Positions 11,181-20,876 of a stretch of DNA of 64,000 nucleotides are shown here, in pieces. Position numbers and translations under genes: made by a program. The stretch is from Nepenthes gracilis (lineage: Eukaryota > Streptophyta > Magnoliopsida > Caryophyllales > Nepenthaceae). The first letter of the stretch is position 1. The number at the start of each line of letters is the position of its first letter. The notes beneath the pieces were generated by a model. That model saw only the letters and a list, made by a program, of their open reading frames with translations, made no database searches and was not told the origin of the DNA. Where the stretch lies: positions 7,965,410 through 8,029,409 of the forward strand of contig BSYO01000004.1 in the NCBI GenBank assembly GCA_033239525.1. Direction: 5' to 3'.

Positions 11181-11901
11181 TGTTGGGGATCGTTCGGTAA
11201 GAGTTAGACTAAAAGAAAAAAATATGGCGATGATAATAACGAACAATAATCACAAAGGGAAAGGGAGAAATGGATTACACACACAATTTATGTAGAAACC
11301 CTCTTCTAAATAAGAGAGAAAAATCATGAGACACTAATCCATAAATTTTACTATGAAAAAATGGTTACACAAACTCCAAATACAAGAATTTGACTCATTG
11401 TACCTAATCGATTCAAGCAGCAGTGAGTGTAGAAAAAATCTCCATAGTAGGAAAAACTCCCATTCACTTTTTTTCTCTCTTTTTTTCACTTTCTCTCAAT
11501 AATATTCCATTTTATAAACCCTAAAAGAGTTTTACGTACTTTTCATAAACCTTAAAGATATCCGGTAGATGATCATCCTTATCACAAGCAGTCCGGTCTC
11601 CCTTCAGACTCAACAGTCCAAACGCCATTTGGTTTGTTTAGTTCGGTCGGCCCTCGAACTAGGCTGGTCGGCTTTCAACTTGTTAGTCCAGCCGGTCATC
11701 AAGTTCTCCAATACGGCCAATCTCTCTTCAAACCAGAAGTCCAATGGATATCCTCCAGCTAAGCACCTGGTTGTCCATCAACTGCTTCACCGTGATTATA
11801 ATATTTCGTCTTAATATTGTACCCATATGAATTTGGCCAAAATCTTTAATCAACCTGTCAACTGAATATGGATTCAAACGTAAGTAATCTATATCCCAAC
11901 A
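11181..11901 (-). mobile_element. Copia-type solo LTR
   Basis: On the minus strand it begins TGTTGGGATATAG and ends GATCCCCAACA. The inner part has the copia-LTR-like run GAGGGTTTCTACATAAATTG. Flanks are CTTTT and CTTCC, a poor 5-bp target-site match (3 of 5). No internal region is attached. Confidence 0.65.
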
Positions 11902-12661
11902 CTTCCTTCCTCGGCTCCTAGCACTTTCTTCAGCAGCCAATTAGCTGTTGCCGAAACCTTAACATTCGCTCCTGCCCACTCACTGTCCCACAATGAATCT
12001 TTCGATTTTTTACTTTAACCAATTTGCGCTTCCCACAACCGTTTGCCAACCAACCGATTTCTTTCTGTAGCAAAATTTTCCTTCAAAATTTTCCCTCAAT
12101 GACTCTATTTAAGCTCCCTCACGGTAAGAAATCGAGGAGCAGTAAGGCAAGAGTGGGCAACAAAGGGAGAGAGGGCAGAGAGCGATCAAAGTGGGAGAAA
12201 TGGAGGCGAAGCTCTGCTGCCAGGAATCTGGAAGGCTGTTTTCGGTGCTGCCGCCAAAGATACGGTGGGCTAGTGTGCAGTGTTCCCCGTTACTCTTTTT
12301 GCGCCGATGCTTCCAATAGGCAGATGACTCCTTACTTAAACTTTCTCCTCTATTTGCAAGTGATTCTCCACTTTTTTTCATTTTCTTTTTTTTTGTTTAC
12401 ATATTCAAATCTGTTTTGCAAGTAAATTCTCATGTCTTCACGTTAAAGCTAATGTTCTTGTTGCCGTACTATGATTTGGGAAAAATCATTTGTACTTCAG
12501 TTTTTTTTTTTTTTTTTTTGGAAGGGGGAATCAGAAAAATAGGGCCACGGCTTTGTTTGTGTTGGACCTAAAAATTTTCAAAATTCCCCTCTACAATATC
12601 ACTTATATCACTTTGTATTAAGACTTCTAAAAAATATTTTAAAATATTTATCAATAAATTA
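11902..12661 (+). other. Possible promoter and orphan exon remnant
   Basis: TATTTAA lies at about 12107. An ATG at 12199 opens 39 codons (MEAKLCCQESGRLF...) and stops at 12318. A longer overlapping frame (12024-12425) starts without context and ends in low-complexity residues. I do not recognise either product. A T20 run lies at 12501-12520. An LTR element inserted just downstream, so this could be the start of a disrupted gene, but that is not supported beyond position. Confidence 0.2.
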
Positions 12662-12666
12662 CATCT

Positions 12667-14590
12667 TGTTGGGTCCGAAACAAAGAACATAAGAAATTTA
12701 AAACCCAACCCACGGAACAGCTGCCTGATGGGCCCATAAGGCCAAGCGCTGTAAAGCGGTTTACGTGGCAGCCAGCGCTGAACAGCCAATGGGCGACGTC
12801 TGCAGCTCATCAATGCTGCTACCGGGGAATGACGGAAGCGCAGGAGAAAATGTGCCAATAGGAAAGCAGTCCACTCTACCAGCAGCGGCCTAGGCGGCTA
12901 TCCACAATCGCTCCACCAATCCCAACTCAAGGCGGAGACCGAGCGTGGCCGACAACACCCGACGACCTACCTGCCACCGCTAAATGACAACTAATATGCC
13001 AGCAATCGCCGACAGAAATTAAGGGTCGACGAGCCCTTTCAATGGGCGTTCTCGCATCCAAAGCCCCTCCTTGGAGGGCCTATAAAATCCTTCTTCTTAA
13101 ACGAAGAAAAGGGGGGATCCTGGATAATCGACCAAGTATCACTTACCTTAATCCCAACAGCTATCTTCCGAATATCATCCCTGTAGAGTCCCACATCGGA
13201 TTGGAGGGGGGAACGAAGTATTCCTTATAAGGGTGTGAATACCTCTTCCTTGTAGATGCGTTTTGAGGGCTGTGGGCCTGTCAAGAACAAAACCGCCTGG
13301 GCTGGGCCCAAAGCGGACAATATCTACAAACGGGTGCTTGGGGACGTTACAAATGGTATCAAAGATGGTATGAGCATGTTACGGGTACAACCTCTGGGAG
13401 GACTGTAGGGGTAATGGGGATACCATGGATACCAGGTAACCTCGTGGTACTCACCCAACCATCGGTGGCGTAAATACGCAACCTTTAGTTCACTATGGTA
13501 GAATAAGGTTCGTGGAGACTGTTGTCATTCATACAGTTGTGATTTCGTATTGAACTGATGATCGAATTCGACGGAATCCATGTTGCTTCCTTGATACTTA
13601 GCCGTTCACGTGGCCTTCGGGTCATGGACACGACATGTTATTGAGTCTTGGACAGTGGTGAATATATTACCTGCTATGATTGATTTTATTTATTATTTTA
13701 TCGTCCAACATACTTTATTGTACTCCTCTATTATTGTTCATTTTTTTACTTGTTGGGCATTTGGCTCATTATTGTGATTTATTGGCTTCAGATTAGACAG
13801 GTTGATATCAGGATTAAGGAGATCACGTGACTTTTAGGTAGCCACCAGATAGAGGTGATATCAGAGTACGAGGCTTTTCGGATGGGGATTTAAGATCTTT
13901 GATTTAGTTATTGTTTGACTTTTATTAGATTTTCTTTATGAGAACTGATATTTTGAGACATCAATATCGTTTATTGAAATTATTATTATTACTATTATGG
14001 ATATTTAATTTATGATATATTTATGAGGATCATTGATGATGTTTTGATGATATGAAGTTGATTAATGATGAGTAATTTTTGAAATTGGAGATGATTCGAG
14101 ACTTTCACCGTGACGGTCCGAGTCAGATTCGAGGATCCGAGCTCGGATTGTTACACCGCCTTCTAAGGCAACGAAAAGTCAGCCACCCGCTACAGTGCAT
14201 ACAGAGAGCCATGCCTCCAAGCTGCCATTCGCGGGCGCACCCCCAAGAGGGATTCTTCTAAGCCGCCCTCCCTGGGTTCACTGATAAGCCGCCTCGACCC
14301 CGGGCGCATCCATGGAGCTCAAGCCTCCAAATACATCCCTCTCACACTCTCCTCATTATTGTATATTAAGCATGCATCCCTCCGTTTATTGCGGACGGTT
14401 TATGACTTGAGCATCAGAGTGTCAGCGGGGGATAGCCTCCCGTCGACCTCTGACCTCTTATTTATAATTTGTGTTGCACAGGTTTCAAGTTAATAGAGAC
14501 GGAGACCGAACCTGCTCGCGACAACCTCCTGACGACGAGGAATCTGAAGGCTCCCTAATCCGTACGACAATCGGGACCCGGGACATAACA
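12667..14590 (+). repeat. 5' LTR of the family A element
   Basis: It aligns with 18178-19128 throughout, apart from the insertion at 13182-14155. It carries TATAAAAT at about 13080 as promoter candidate and the U5 signature TATGACTTGAGCATCAGAGTG at about 14401. It ends GGGACATAACA immediately before the primer-binding site. Confidence 0.88.
13182..14155 (+). mobile_element. Nested short-LTR (TRIM-like) element or remnant
   Basis: This 974-bp insertion interrupts the 5' LTR and is absent from the 3' LTR. Its first 170 bp (13182-13351) start TGTAGAGTCCCACATCGG and end GACGTTACA. They are followed after two bases by TGGTATCAAAGA at 13354, a slightly decayed initiator-Met primer-binding site. 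A related 166-bp sequence stands alone at 54276-54441. The other end (GGATTGTTACA) shares only the last bases, so the second LTR is missing or very diverged. No clean target duplication is visible. Confidence 0.7.
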
Positions 14591-14591
14591 T

Positions 14592-14609
14592 TGGCGCCGT
14601 CTGTAGGAA
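14592..14609 (+). other. Primer-binding site of the family A element
   Basis: TGGCGCCGTCTGTAGGAA begins one base after the LTR end. It is the TGGCGCCGTCTGTGGGAA type that I recall from plant Tat-lineage elements, where it primes minus-strand DNA synthesis. Confidence 0.85.
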
Positions 14610-14714
14610 CGCGACAAAAAGTCTAGCGTCTCTCTTCAATACTCAATCTCTCACATAAAGACGGACAGCACTCGAGTTCCAGCCAGCGCTATGGCTCAGA
14701 CCATAGCCTCCTAT

Positions 14715-15110
14715 GGCGACGATCCCACACAGGGTAGCCAAGCTTGGGGGCTTTGTTCCTAAACTCCAGGACGGACAGAGAAGATCAACAACCCAAGCGC
14801 GAATTATTTCCTTGGCTGAAGCGAAGTCATCCGTCGCGACGACCCGTCATTGGTTACCCATGCTTTGGGGCTCCGTCCTCTAGCTCCAAGATGGTCAAGG
14901 GATATCAGCATCACACATGCAAGCCGCTATATCAGCCGGAGGCAAAGTCGCCCATGGTGATGACCCCTTTACGGGTAGCCATGCGGACGGACGATCAACC
15001 CCAGGAGTGAAAAGCACTTGCTATCCAGTAGGGTATATTGGATCCATGTTCCCCGGACCATTCACACCCGTCGGGAGGTGCAGAGCTAGGGGCTTTACCC
15101 CTCAGCTTCT
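14715..15110 (+). repeat. Tandem repeat of about 120 bp near the 5' end of the interior
   Basis: Units are anchored by GCGACGAyCCC followed by GGTAGCCA near 14715, 14834 and 14955, with a more diverged fourth at about 15074. Short open frames across it (14744-15222) reflect the repetition and carry no known motif. Confidence 0.55.
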
Positions 15111-15364
15111 AAGCGACCAAAGAAAGCCAACATTATCAAAGGATCTACTGTGCGCTACCCAGCCAATTTGGGCAAAAGATCAAACCCCTCGGAGCATAGG
15201 GGCCATAGGCCGAGGTGCCTAACAGAGTGCTCCGATGACCCTTCGAAATGGTACACACAGACTATGCACTTAGAACCTTAGACAGGTCCCGAGGGTATAA
15301 CACGTTGCCTGTCGATGAACACCAGCGACGGTTTCACGCCGAACCCAAGTAAGTCTAGCATGCA

Positions 15365-15890
15365 TTGCACTGTCTGCTTGAATCATGTTTTCATTAATAA
15401 AGTAGTGGTATTATCTGTTCATACGAATAACTGCATAACACTGCATAAAATTATATGACCTAGACTGCCTCTAAGTCGAGAGGACTATCGTCCGTCCGTA
15501 AAATAAGGCCTTGGCATCGTGCCAAGCGGCCACTGAGCTGCCACCTTAAAACCTCGACCCATCTTCAAGTGGCTTGAAGCGGCCCAAAAACCTTGGCCTC
15601 GCGCCAAGTGGCCCACTAGCAGTCTTGTCCGAGCCTTGAAAATGCGTCAAGCGGCCCGAAAGCGGCCCAAAAGCGGCCACATCCGGACTTTGACTCCATA
15701 TCAAAAGGGCCCCAAGCGGCCCACTAATTTGGCTGTGTGCTGAATGACCTGGAAGCGGTCACCACCGAATCACAGCTCCATGCTGTAGGGTCTGTGCAGC
15801 CCAAAGAACCATGGTCCCTATCCAAATGACCTAGGCAGTCAAAACCAAAGGCATGGGGTTTTTTGAAGTTTTCCTAACTTACGGCTACAA
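15365..15890 (+). repeat. Conserved post-pol segment and adjoining repeat
   Basis: 15365-15480 is the reverse complement of 3850-3965 (TGAATCATGTTTTCATTAAT, TCTGTTCATACGAATA). 15490-15880 repeats a GGCCTTGGC(A/C)TCGYGCCAAG-type motif, which in reverse complement matches the GGCCGCTTGG/GCCAAGG core of the other arrays. This relates the non-coding element to the coding Tat element. Confidence 0.6.
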
Positions 15891-16839
15891 AAACCTTAGG
15901 GGGCAAGAATTGCAGGCGTGTGGTGACCTTCTCCAGAAGAAGAGAGCACTCTCAATCTACAATGGTCGTGGGTTAGGACCATACACAAGAAACAACGACG
16001 CCCAGAGTAGGGTTGAGCATTGACACTATACCGTGCAAAGGCCTAGACCCGGAGCCCGGCTGCTGTGGCCTGAAAACCCAGCTGGCCCTCGGTGCGGTTC
16101 CACGGGACTTGCCACGACATCCACTCTACTGGATCGAGTTTCCCACTAGACGCACGAGATGCGACAACATCCTCTAATGAAGGACGAGTATAGTGCGAGA
16201 AGGCGCCAGATTAAGGCCTTGGGAAACAATAGCTTCACAACTTAGCCATCAAAGCACAGGTGGCAGGACAAAGAGGAATCACATGTGCTCAGAAGCTCCA
16301 AAAGAGAGGAGAGAAGTGACAGAGTTGTCAACCTCTCCCGACAATGGAAGGATGGCCACCCGACTAAAGCAGACAAAGATATTCCATCGAGACCCTTTCT
16401 TAGGTAGGTCCCTTGCTGGCCTTCACGGGCTTGGCAATTCTTTCAGCCCCCGAGAGGCCTCCGGTGCCGAAAAGTCAGACGGGGATCCTATGATAATTCA
16501 TGCAACACTGTCCTAGCAACCGCAGCAGCATCTGTGTTTTGCTAGCAGAGGCAACTCAGGGCAGCCCCACTCCAGCAGAACATGGCCCCTATCTCTCTAC
16601 TCAATCAGGTGCACGTGTTCAGCAGATCAGTAAGACACCGTCGGTTCTCCAAAAGCACGTCCTCAAGTGATGAGATCAGACTCACAGCCCGTGCCTTGAC
16701 CCTCGAAGAACTCTAGGGATCATGCTTCGGACTCAGACAGTGCTCGGTCGAGACAGCTGCCCCCTCTTGACCCTAACAACACCTCGGTAATTGCAAAGTG
16801 GGGCCGACGACCTGCTGCCACAGAGATGGCTCGCGACTA
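15891..16839 (+). other. Unassigned interior of the family A element
   Basis: No conserved domain is visible. The longest frame, 16193-16516 (107 codons), is basic and low in recognisable structure. It may be remnant leader or gag sequence, but this cannot be supported. Confidence 0.35.
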
Positions 16840-18062
16840 AAGGATGCAAGCAGCCTCCGCTCCTCAGCGCAGAGATGTCCATTCCTCCGTCTTGCCAAGA
16901 GGTTGTCGGCCCTCCTCTGCTCTTCAGCGTCGAGGTGCAACCTCCGCTCCTCAGCGTCGAGGAGCAGCCTCCGCTCCTCAGCGCGGAGATGTCTATTCCT
17001 CCGTCCTACCAGGAGGTCGTCAGCCCTCCTCTCTCTTTAGCGTCGAGGTGCAGCATCCGCTCCTCAGCATCAAGGAGTAGCCTCCTCTCCTCATCGCGGA
17101 GATGTCCATTCCTCCGTTCTGTCAGGAGGTTATCAGCCCTCCTCTCTCTTTAGTGTCGAGGTGCAGCCTCCGCTCCTCAGCGTCGAGGCGCACCCTCCGC
17201 TCCTTAGTACGGAGATGTCCATTCCTCCATCCTGTTAGGAGGTCCTCTTCTCTTTTTAGCGTCGAGGTGTAGCCTCCACTCTTCAGCGTCGAGGCACCGC
17301 CTCCACTCTTCAGCGTCGAGGCACCGTCTCCGCTCCTTAGCGTGGAGATGTCCATTCCTCCGTCCTGCCAAGAGGTCGTCAGCTCTCCTCTCTCTTTAGC
17401 ATCGAGGTGCAGCCTCTACTCTTCAGCGTCGAGGCGTAGCCTCCGCTCCTCAGCGCGGAGATGTCATTCCTTCGTCCTGCTAGGAGGTCGTCAGTCCTCC
17501 TCTCTCTTTAGCGTCGAGATGCAGCCTCCGCTCTCTTTAGCGTCGAGATGCAGCCTCCGCTCTTCAATGTCAAGGCGCATCCTCCGTTCCGCAATGCGGA
17601 GATATCCACTCCTCCGTCCTGCCAGGAGGTCATCAGCCCTCATCTCTCTTCAGCGTCGAGGCGCAGCCTCCGCTCCTCAGCATGGAGATGTCCATTTCTC
17701 CGTCCTGTTAGGAGGTCCTCGGTCCTCCTCTCTCTTTAGTGTCGAAGTACAGCCTCCGCTCCTCAGCACGGAGATGTCCATCCCTCCATCCTGCCAGGAG
17801 GCCATCAGCCCTCCTCTCTCTTCAGCGTCGAGGCGCGGCCTCAGCTCTTCAGCATCGAGGTGCGGCCTTCGCTCCCCAGCACGGAGATGTTCACTCCTCC
17901 GTCCTGCCGGGAGGTCTTGAGCCCTCCTCTCTCTTCAACGTTGAGGCGCAGCCTCCGCTCCTCAACACGAAGATTGCCATTCCTCCGTCCTATCAAGAGG
18001 TCCTCAACCCTGCTCTTTCTCTAGTGTCGAGGCGCGGTCTCCGCTCTTCAGCGTCAAGGCGC
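16840..18062 (+). repeat. Higher-order minisatellite before the 3' LTR
   Basis: Eleven copies of an anchor (ATTCCTCCGTCCTGCCAGGA type) start near 16882, 16994, 17109, 17220, 17353, 17467, 17610, 17695, 17781, 17894 and 17980. Spacings are mostly about 85, 113 or 143 bp. They therefore differ by a sub-unit of about 28 bp that carries GTCGAGGTGCAGCCTCCGCT. Reading frames up to 192 codons (17342-17920) run through it in more than one frame and are repeat artefacts. Tandem arrays at this position, upstream of the 3' LTR, are known in Tat/Ogre-type elements. Confidence 0.85.
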
Positions 18063-18177
18063 GAGCCTAGAAGACAACAAGTGCTGGCGCATCTCGAGGG
18101 GAACTAGGCAACCGTGGGTTGGACCCAAAAGACATGCCAGGCCGCGACCACTGGTCGGCCCAGGTATGGGGGGCTAG

Positions 18178-19128
18178 TGTTGGGTCTGAAACAAAGACCG
18201 TAAGAAATTTGAAACCCAGCCCACGGAACAGCTGCTTGATGGGCCCATAAGGCCCCGCGCTGTAGAGCGGTCTACGTGGCAGCTCGCGCTGAACAGTCAA
18301 TGGGCAACGTCTGCAACTCATCAATGCTGCTACCGGGGAATGACGGAAGCGCAGCAGAAAGTGAGCCAATAGGAAAATAGTCCACTCTGCAAGCAGTGGC
18401 TCAGGTCGCTATCCACAGTCGCTCCACCAATCCCAGCTCAAGGCGGAGACCGAGTGTGGCTGACAGCGCTCGGCGACTTACCTACTACCGCTAAATGACA
18501 ATCAATACGTCGGCAATCGTCGACAGCAATCAAGGGTCAACGAACCCTGGCAACGGGAGTTCTCGCATCCAAAGCCCCTCCTCAGAGGGCCTATAAAATC
18601 TTTTTCTTCAACGAAGAAAAGGGGGGATCATGGATAATCGACCAAGTATCACTTACCTTAAGCCCAACAGCTATCTTCCGGATATCATCTCCATGGCCTC
18701 CTAAGGCAACGAGAAGTCAGCCGCCCGCTACGGTGCATACAGGGAGTCAGGCCTCCAAGCTGCCTGCCGCGAGCACACCCGCAAGAGGGATTCTTCTAAG
18801 TTGCCCTCCGCTGGTGCACTGATAAGTCGCCCCGACCCCGGGCGCATCCATGGAATTCAAGCCTCCAAATACATCCCTCTCACACTCTCCTTATTATTGT
18901 ATATTCAGTATGCATCCCTCCGTTTATTGCGGACGGTTTCTGATTTGAACATCAGAGTGCCGGTGAGGGATAGTCCCCCATCGGCCTCTGACCTCTTATT
19001 TGTAAGAGGTGTTGTACAAGTCTCAGGTTAATAAAAACGGAGACCGGACCCGTTTGCGACAACCTTCTGACAACAAGGAGTCCGAAGGCTCCCTAATCCA
19101 TATAACAATCAAGACTCGGGATGCAATA
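18178..19128 (+). repeat. 3' LTR of the family A element
   Basis: It starts TGTTGGGTCTGAAAC after the purine tract AGGTATGGGGGGCTAG (about 18162-18177). It carries the U5 signature CTGATTTGAACATCAGAGTG at about 18941. It ends ATGCAATA followed by target duplication CATCT. Confidence 0.9.
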
Positions 19129-19133
19129 CATCT

Positions 19134-19312
19134 TAATTAAAAGTTCAAACATACCAAACATACTGAATGATAGTCTCTATCTGCCCTTCTCAGTGGCCCT
19201 TATCCATCAAATGGAACAATAATTAAACAGAAAAACTTAATTTTACGAACCCGTAAAAGGGCAAAAAATAGAATTAATTACTTAATTCTAAGCCTGTTTC
19301 GTTTGCCATAAA
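19134..19312 (-). other. 3' flank of the first UGT gene
   Basis: Only about 180 bp separate the UGT stop codon from the LTR element. This is where the 3' untranslated region and polyadenylation signals should lie. No obvious AATAAA on the minus strand was identified, so transcripts could end inside the LTR. Confidence 0.4.
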
Positions 19313-20755
19313 TTAAATGAATTGGACTGCGATCATATCATCGATTAAGCGTCCAAGAGAGCAGAACGATGATCCACCCTCCATGAGAGCCATTCTGCTC
19401 ATCGTTGCCATTTCTTTGACCCTATGCCGCGCTTCATTATCCTGATCCATCAATCTCGTTATCGCTTCTTTTAGTTCATCAGCCGTCACAAGATCGCCAC
19501 CATCTTTATCGTAGGACAACCTCATCTCCACCGCCAGCCCCAGCTCTCTAACCAGCTGGAAGGCATTGTTTTGCTGCTCCATATACATCGGCCACGTCGC
19601 GATTGGCTGACCGAACCACACGCACTCTAAGATTGAATTCCACCCGCAGTGTGACACGAACCCACCTACTGCAACGTGGGCCAGGACCTCCACTTGTGGG
19701 GCCCACCCACACACCCTGCCTGTCCCTTTCTCCAACAGTGAAAGGAATTCCTCGGGCAATATGGCCTCCAGCTCTTCGACCGTATAATCGGTGGGCTCGC
19801 TGACCTGACCCTCCGGCGGTGGCTTCCTTACAGACAACAGGAAGCGGGTCCCACTGCGCATCAGCCCGAGTGCCACTTCCCTCACCTGAGTTCCTCCTAT
19901 GGACCCCTCGCTACCAAAGCATAAGAACACCACCGATGATTCGGGCTGAGCGTCCAGCCATCTCATGATCCTCACATGTTCGTCTGCGCTGGTCTTCCCG
20001 TGCGCCTGGCCCAAAAGATCCAGGACTGGTCCGACCGTGTAAATCGGTGGGGTTCGACCGTCCAGAAAGGAATTGACAGCATACGGTTCGAGTTCGGAAA
20101 ACGTATTTACAATGATGCCCTTCAGCTCTCTGTACCTTCTTCCGGCACCTACACACGAAATATAGCCGGCCCTTCTTAACAGAAACGAGGGTGTCAGGCT
20201 AGAAGGAACGGGGTTCTTGTAACTCGGAAAGATCGTCTCAGGATCGGACTTCATGAACTCGCGGCCAACGTTTTCATAGTGAGTTGGAAGGTAGAGTATG
20301 ACACCCAGGAAGGCTGCGCCGGAGGTATAGAATAAGTAGGAAGGGATAACCAACTCATTTGCCACCTCGGTCATGGAGATACAGTACAAATCCAAGACTA
20401 TCCCGACGACGGGGGCAGAGTTTTCGCCCGAGTTTATAGACTTGGCGACAAAATCTCTCACGTGGGGCTTGTGAGAGTCGACAAAATCGCGCATAAATAT
20501 CTCAGGAGCCTCCTTGAAAACCTCCGCCGATGGAAGCTCAACGTCGGGAAGGATACTGTAGCGGATCGAGGCGTCAGTGGCGGCGAAGGGGAAGTTTTTG
20601 GTGCCGGTAGTATCTGAACCAAATGGTAGTCTCATGAGGAGGATTGTTATGGAGAACCTACCGTCACGTTCAAGAAGACGGCGGGCAAGCTCAACCATCG
20701 ATGCGAGGTGGCCCGCTCCCGGTGAAGGGATGAATATCAGTTCCGCTTTCTTCAT
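19313..20755 (-). CDS. UGT71: UDP-glycosyltransferase, UGT71-type (copy 1)
   Basis: A single-exon gene of 480 codons, full length for family 1. It should transfer glucose from UDP-glucose to a hydroxyl of a small acceptor (phenolic, terpenoid or hormone) in the cytosol. The open frame extends 9 bases upstream through a GTG, but the ATG at 20755 (MKKAELIFIPSPG) is the start usual for the family. His16 in SPGAGHL and Asp122 in VLDLYC fit the catalytic dyad. The PSPG box spans Trp351-Gln394 with HCGWNS, and the terminal Gln is typical of UDP-glucose users. FxxSVRKPP has Leu307 where most relatives and copy 2 have Trp. The box reads ILECVWFG instead of ILESLWFG, and FGSEGS has an unusual Glu. The C-terminus (AVQFI) is shorter than in copy 2. 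No frameshift or stop is present, so the gene is probably active, but these changes hint at relaxed constraint or altered donor binding. Confidence 0.95.
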   Translation of the reverse strand: MKKAELIFIPSPGAGHLASMVELARRLLERDGRFSITILLMRLPFGSDTTGTKNFPFAATDASIRYSILPDVELPSAEVFKEAPEIFMRDFVDSHKPHVRDFVAKSINSGENSAPVVGIVLDLYCISMTEVANELVIPSYLFYTSGAAFLGVILYLPTHYENVGREFMKSDPETIFPSYKNPVPSSLTPSFLLRRAGYISCVGAGRRYRELKGIIVNTFSELEPYAVNSFLDGRTPPIYTVGPVLDLLGQAHGKTSADEHVRIMRWLDAQPESSVVFLCFGSEGSIGGTQVREVALGLMRSGTRFLLSVRKPPPEGQVSEPTDYTVEELEAILPEEFLSLLEKGTGRVCGWAPQVEVLAHVAVGGFVSHCGWNSILECVWFGQPIATWPMYMEQQNNAFQLVRELGLAVEMRLSYDKDGGDLVTADELKEAITRLMDQDNEARHRVKEMATMSRMALMEGGSSFCSLGRLIDDMIAVQFI

Positions 20756-20876
20756 GGTAATCACTCACGGAGAAGATGAAGTGTATGAGTTCTTCTTCCG
20801 TCAATGGAGACGGTGACCGTCTGATTTGGAAGATTTGCAGGTGGTTGAGAATTATTTACTGTCACCTGTGGTCCCT
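20756..20876 (-). promoter_or_regulatory. 5' leader of UGT copy 1, shared with copy 2
   Basis: The sequence from the ATG back to about 20876 aligns with 34354-34463 upstream of copy 2 (for example TCTGATTTGGAAGATTTGCA), and similarity then stops. An in-frame TGA lies just upstream of the ATG. No TATA box was identified with confidence. Confidence 0.55.

Larger units (their letters stand above)
12667..19128 (+). mobile_element. Complete non-autonomous LTR retrotransposon (family A, Tat-like)
   Basis: The element starts TGTTGGGTCCG and ends ...ATGCAATA (CA decayed to TA). It is flanked by the perfect target-site duplication CATCT (12662-12666 and 19129-19133). The LTRs are 12667-14590 (950 bp plus a nested 974-bp insertion) and 18178-19128 (951 bp). 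The primer-binding site is at 14592 and the polypurine tract at 18163-18177. The 3.6-kb interior has no gag, protease, RT or integrase. Instead it has three tandem-repeat blocks and the conserved post-pol segment in reverse complement (15365-15480). It would need enzymes from a coding relative such as the one at 34903-44770. Its 3' end lies about 180 bp from the stop codon of the neighbouring UGT. Confidence 0.9.

Noticed and set aside
12024..12425. 133-codon protein
   Set aside because: No recognisable domain, low-complexity C-terminus, and an opposite-strand frame of similar size. Kept only as a possible orphan exon region.
17342..17920. 192-codon Ser/Arg-rich protein
   Set aside because: It lies wholly inside the higher-order minisatellite. 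Overlapping frames are open too, and there is no start context or homologue.
19976..20179. Plus-strand reading frame conserved in both UGT copies (also 33577-33780)
   Set aside because: It is the antisense shadow of the conserved UGT coding sequence and carries no motif of its own.
20753..20764. UGT copy 1 starting three codons earlier (and copy 2 likewise at 34362)
   Set aside because: The upstream codon is GTG, not ATG. An in-frame TGA lies nearby, and the family start is MKKAxLIFIP.
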